In this document: positions 6,091 to 8,158 of the stretch, piece after piece
Layout: the number at the start of each line of letters is the position of its first letter
How positions within the stretch are numbered: the stretch's first letter is position 1
From: Allobaculum sp.
GTDB taxonomy: Bacteria; Bacillota_I; Bacilli_A; Erysipelotrichales; Erysipelotrichaceae
Length of the DNA stretch: 8,158 nucleotides
Assembly: GCA_014803815.1 (NCBI GenBank)
Contig: JAAVAY010000096.1
Coordinates: 1 to 8,158, forward strand
Reading direction: 5' to 3'
The notes under the pieces: model-generated
The model's input: the letters and a program-made list of their open reading frames with translations, nothing else
Database searches by the model: none
What the model was told of the DNA's origin: nothing
Position numbers and translations under genes: made by a program

Positions 6091-6119
6091 TTGACAACCC
6101 TTCAGAAGTCGGCAAAGTA
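6091..6119 (+). promoter_or_regulatory. Possible promoter of the Lrp-family/aminotransferase operon
   Basis: TTGACA (6091-6096) is a perfect -35, but the hexamer 17 nt downstream (AAAGTA) is a poor -10 and nothing better stands at 16-18 nt. It could be an activator-dependent promoter or a chance hexamer. A second weak candidate is TTGGAC (5944-5949) with TAAAAC (5967-5972), which would put the cre about 35 nt downstream of the start point. Confidence 0.3.
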
Positions 6120-6174
6120 AGAATAGCTATTTTTTCGTCTTTTGGCGAATCAAGATCAGAAAGGAGAGTTTTTT

Positions 6175-6672
6175 ATGAATCAACAAGCGATTCTCGAATT
6201 ACTCGAAAAAGATGCTCGTCTTACTTCACGAGATTTAGCTGATATTTTGCTTGAAGAAGAAGCTGATGTGCGCAAGGAAGTAAAACGACTAGAAGAAGAA
6301 AAGATTATTTGTGGCTATCATACAGTTATCAACTACAATAAAGTTTTAAAAAATGAGAAAATTATGGCTTTTATTGAAGTCGGCGTGCGCCCGATGAAGG
6401 ATAAAGGCTATGACTATACCGCTAGTTTAATCGCAAACTATCCCGAAGTGGATTCCATGTATCTCATCACCGGAGATAGTGATTTTATTTGTTTAGTGGA
6501 AGGCAAAACGATGTTTGAAGTATGTCGCTTTGTTTCGGATAAAATTTCTTGCATTGAAGATGTACAAAGCACCAAAACGCTCTTTGTATTGAAACAATAC
6601 AAGCAATCAGGCGTTTTAACGGGAGCGGGCCGAGATGAAGCTTTAGATGATCGATTGGTGGTGTCCTACTAA
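6175..6672 (+). CDS. alaR: Lrp/AsnC family transcriptional regulator, AlaR-like
   Basis: Lrp/AsnC proteins bind DNA as dimers or octamers and sense amino acids through a RAM domain. The 165-residue product has an N-terminal winged helix-turn-helix (about 1-55: ILELLEKDARLTSRDLADIL, then RLEEEKIICGYHTVIN) and a C-terminal RAM domain (about 63-145) with the typical ITGDSDFICLVEG ligand-region loop. A tail of about 20 residues follows. The start at 6175 has AAAGGAG 8 nt upstream; an in-frame ATG 11 codons earlier would include that site and is rejected. Its stop overlaps the start of the aminotransferase (TAATG). B. subtilis alaR (yugG)-alaT (yugH) has the same pairing and a similar regulator length, so I infer that it controls the downstream gene in response to alanine or a related amino acid. 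The effector is not proven. Confidence 0.85.
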   Translation: MNQQAILELLEKDARLTSRDLADILLEEEADVRKEVKRLEEEKIICGYHTVINYNKVLKNEKIMAFIEVGVRPMKDKGYDYTASLIANYPEVDSMYLITGDSDFICLVEGKTMFEVCRFVSDKISCIEDVQSTKTLFVLKQYKQSGVLTGAGRDEALDDRLVVSY

Positions 6673-7976
6673 TGGCGAAAAAAACGATTAATCCAATCAT
6701 TCAAGCTTTAAAGCCAAGTGGAATTCGTAAATACTTCGATTTAGCAAGCACGATGAAAGGCGTTATTTCTTTAGGGGTAGGCGAACCCGATTTTGATACA
6801 CCTTGGCACATTTCCCAAGCTGCGGTGGAATCTTTTCAAAAAGGCTTAACGCACTACACAGCCAATCGTGGTTTGCTCTCACTACGTCAAGAAATTGCTG
6901 ACTATTATAAAAACCACTATGGTGTGGAGTATGATCCAGCCAAAGAAGTACTCGTCACAGTAGGGGGATCCGAAGCTGTGGATTTATCCTTTCGCACCAT
7001 TTTATCTCCTGGAGATGAAGTCATCGTTTTAGACCCAAACTATGTGGCTTATGAACCCGCAATTTTAATGGCTGGAGCTAAGCCGGTCTATATTCGCCTT
7101 TCCCAAGAAAATGATTTCAAATTGTTGCCTGAGGATTTAAAAGCCGCACTCAGTGACAAAACTAAGGCCATTATGCTCAATTTCCCAAGCAATCCTACTG
7201 GTGGAGTCATGACTAGAGAGGACTATGAAAAAGTCGTGCCCATTTTAGAAGAATCGGGTATCTATATTATTTCCGACGAAATTTATTCAGAGCTTCTCTT
7301 TGAAGGCGAATTCTGCACTCCCGCTAGTTTTCCTTCTTTACGAGATCAAACTCTCATCATCAATGGCTTTTCTAAAGCCTATGCCATGACTGGTTGGCGG
7401 CTTGGCTACTTATTGGCTCCTAGAGAATTGAGTGCGCAACTAACTAAAGTCCATCAATTTATCATCATGTCAGCTCCCACCGCAGGTCAATATGCCGCCA
7501 TTGAAGCCTTGCGTACAGGAGATGAAGATTGTGAACGGATGAAAAAGGAATACGAACGTCGGCGCAATTTGCTCTGTTCTCGACTTAATGCTATGGGATT
7601 AAAAACGAATGTTCCAAAAGGTACCTTCTATGCGTTCCCTAACATTACTTCATCTGGTTTAACTTCCGATGAATTTTGTATGCAGCTGTTGGAATCTCAA
7701 AAGATTGCGATTGTTCCTGGAACGGCCTTTGGCGATTCGGGCGAAGGATTTGTCCGCATTTCGTATGCCACCTCGATGGCTAATATCAAAGAGGCTTGCG
7801 ATCGTATTGAAATTTTCTTAAATGAATGCAAAGAAAAACAAGCTGCTCAAGCCGTAGCAAGAAATTTGATTTCAGAAGTGGCTCAAGATTATGAGGCTTC
7901 TGCCCGCGTAAAAGAATTCGTTCAAGAGCTTGCAATTGTAGAAGAAGCTTTAGCTGAGGGCTTACAATTCAAATAA
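6672..7976 (+). CDS. alaT: PLP-dependent class I aminotransferase, AlaT-like, with C-terminal extension
   Basis: Fold-type I aminotransferases move amino groups between amino acids and 2-oxo acids; the AlaT-type activity assumed here is alanine with 2-oxoglutarate. The 434-residue product shows SLGVGEPDFDTP (33-44); HYTANRGLLSLRQEI (61-75); FPSNPTGG with Asn174; SDEIYSELL with Asp202 and Tyr205; NGFSKAYAMTGWRLGY with Lys235, which forms the Schiff base with PLP, and Arg243; and FVRISYA with Arg362, which binds the substrate carboxylate. All catalytic residues are present. The start overlaps the regulator stop by 1 nt, so the pair is translationally coupled. The family normally ends near residue 385-390; here about 45 further residues (389-434), Ala/Glu-rich and helical in look, follow without a frameshift. 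Substrate assignment rests mainly on the Lrp-family partner, and aspartate or aromatic substrates remain possible. Confidence 0.88.
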   Translation: MAKKTINPIIQALKPSGIRKYFDLASTMKGVISLGVGEPDFDTPWHISQAAVESFQKGLTHYTANRGLLSLRQEIADYYKNHYGVEYDPAKEVLVTVGGSEAVDLSFRTILSPGDEVIVLDPNYVAYEPAILMAGAKPVYIRLSQENDFKLLPEDLKAALSDKTKAIMLNFPSNPTGGVMTREDYEKVVPILEESGIYIISDEIYSELLFEGEFCTPASFPSLRDQTLIINGFSKAYAMTGWRLGYLLAPRELSAQLTKVHQFIIMSAPTAGQYAAIEALRTGDEDCERMKKEYERRRNLLCSRLNAMGLKTNVPKGTFYAFPNITSSGLTSDEFCMQLLESQKIAIVPGTAFGDSGEGFVRISYATSMANIKEACDRIEIFLNECKEKQAAQAVARNLISEVAQDYEASARVKEFVQELAIVEEALAEGLQFK

Positions 7977-8007
7977 TTTATCCTTTTAACTTATTAGAGT
8001 GAACTAT

Positions 8008-8063
8008 AAGAGGTTTCAATAAGTAGAAAGAACATTAATTCTGCTTATTGAACCTCTTTTTTT
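8008..8063 (+). terminator. Rho-independent terminator of the regulator-aminotransferase operon
   Basis: A long stem begins AAGAGGTT and returns as AACCTCTT. It has one bulged T, continues through CAATAAG/CTTATTG and TAGAA/TTCTG (one G-T wobble), and closes a loop of about 10 nt. Seven Ts follow (8057-8063). It starts 31 nt past the stop codon. Confidence 0.93.
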
Positions 8064-8079
8064 AGCCAAAGAATTCCAT

Positions 8080-8123
8080 AAAAAAACCCTACCTCAACCT
8101 AAAGTCGAAGTAGGGTTTTTTTT
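8080..8123. terminator. Bidirectional terminator between the aminotransferase operon and the rRNA operon
   Basis: CCCTAC (8087-8092) pairs with GTAGGG (8110-8115), with further internal TC/GA and AC/GT pairs. The stem is flanked by seven As on the left and eight Ts on the right, so it can end transcription in both directions. On the minus strand it sits immediately after the 5S rRNA 3' end and is probably the rRNA operon terminator. Confidence 0.88.
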
Positions 8124-8158
8124 GTCCAGCAACTTCCTATTTTTGCCTTGCGGCTATC
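8124..8158 (-). rRNA. rrf: 5S ribosomal RNA, 3' end (cut by window edge)
   Basis: Read on the minus strand, this segment fits the 3' third of bacterial 5S rRNA. It shows a GCC-GCAA-GGC hairpin as the tip of helix IV, then AAAAATAGGAAGTTGCTGGAC (last ~20 nt). Its ATAGGAAG-N-TGCTGGAC form corresponds to the GAGTAGGACGCCGCCAAGC end of B. subtilis 5S. The last bases (GTTGCTGGAC) would be the 3' strand of helix I. Its 5' partner lies outside the window, so pairing cannot be checked. A strong terminator directly follows, as expected for the last gene of an rRNA operon. The exact 3' end is uncertain by a few bases. Confidence 0.82.

Larger units (their letters stand above)
5646..6174. other. 529-nt intergenic region between divergent gap and alaR-like genes
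   Basis: No convincing gene lies here: the open frames are short, lack ribosome binding sites and do not resemble proteins. The left end holds the gap ribosome binding site, promoter and cre-like site, plus a GAAAGAGCTTTC palindrome at 5721-5732 that resembles a degenerate cre upstream of the -35. The middle (about 5740-5990) is A+T-rich with no feature I can name beyond the short palindrome ATCATAATGAT (5912-5922). The right end holds a perfect cre (6011-6024), a TTGACA hexamer (6091-6096) and a 6-bp hairpin (TTCGTC-TTTT-GGCGAA, 6134-6149) just before the ribosome binding site of the Lrp-family gene. Confidence 0.8.

Noticed and set aside
5997..6242. Plus-strand open frame of 81 codons before the Lrp-family gene
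   Set aside because: It would start at a TTG without a ribosome binding site, runs in another frame into the regulator gene, and its composition is not protein-like.
1..8158. Mobile element, CRISPR array, toxin-antitoxin, phage or defence system
   Set aside because: No transposase, integrase, regular repeat array or paired toxin/antitoxin frames are visible. Gene order and codon use are those of core chromosome throughout.

Overview
The window looks like ordinary chromosomal core DNA from an A+T-rich, low-GC Gram-positive bacterium (Bacillota). Three things point there: strong AGGAGG-type ribosome binding sites, near-consensus sigma-A promoters, and a minus-strand gene order (cysS - mrnC - rlmB - sigma factor - rpmG - secE - nusG) that matches the Bacillus subtilis cysS-to-nusG region with yacP missing. 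The form of the 5S rRNA tail and the diverged sigma factor make an Erysipelotrichia-like lineage my best guess, but that is a guess. I see no mobile element, CRISPR array, phage gene or tRNA.

Layout, left to right. Positions 1-273 (minus) hold the first 91 residues of nusG, cut by the window edge. Positions 274-465 hold a strong terminator after secE and then a separate extended -10 promoter for nusG. Then come secE and rpmG (minus), served by a TTGAAA-17-TATACT promoter just upstream of rpmG. Positions 905-1077 are non-coding and contain nested inverted repeats. Positions 1078-4418 hold a tight minus-strand operon: a 52-codon orphan gene, cysS, mrnC, rlmB and a SigH-like sigma factor. It is transcribed from a TTGAGT-16-TACAAT promoter, and its genes overlap by 1 or 4 nt or are separated by a few bases. 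gap (minus) stands alone, with a perfect TTGACA-17-TATAAT promoter and its own UUCG-loop terminator. A 529-nt intergenic region then separates gap from a divergent two-gene operon on the plus strand: an Lrp/AsnC regulator and a class I aminotransferase, overlapping by 1 nt and resembling B. subtilis alaR-alaT. That operon ends in a long hairpin terminator. Beyond it is a bidirectional terminator and then, on the minus strand, the 3' end of a 5S rRNA gene, so an rRNA operon runs toward the aminotransferase.

Functionally, the left half serves gene expression: cysteine charging, 23S rRNA maturation and methylation, a sigma factor, a ribosomal protein, the Sec translocon and a transcription elongation factor. 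The right half is central carbon and amino-acid metabolism: glycolysis, and probably alanine/pyruvate transamination. Matches to the CcpA operator (cre) lie in the gap promoter and upstream of the regulator gene, so carbon-status control of both directions from the shared intergenic region is plausible.

I found no new multi-gene system. The points most worth a second look are a 13-codon mini-ORF overlapping the start of cysS, the two cre-like sites, the C-terminal extension of the aminotransferase, the diverged sigma factor, and the transcriptional split between secE and nusG.
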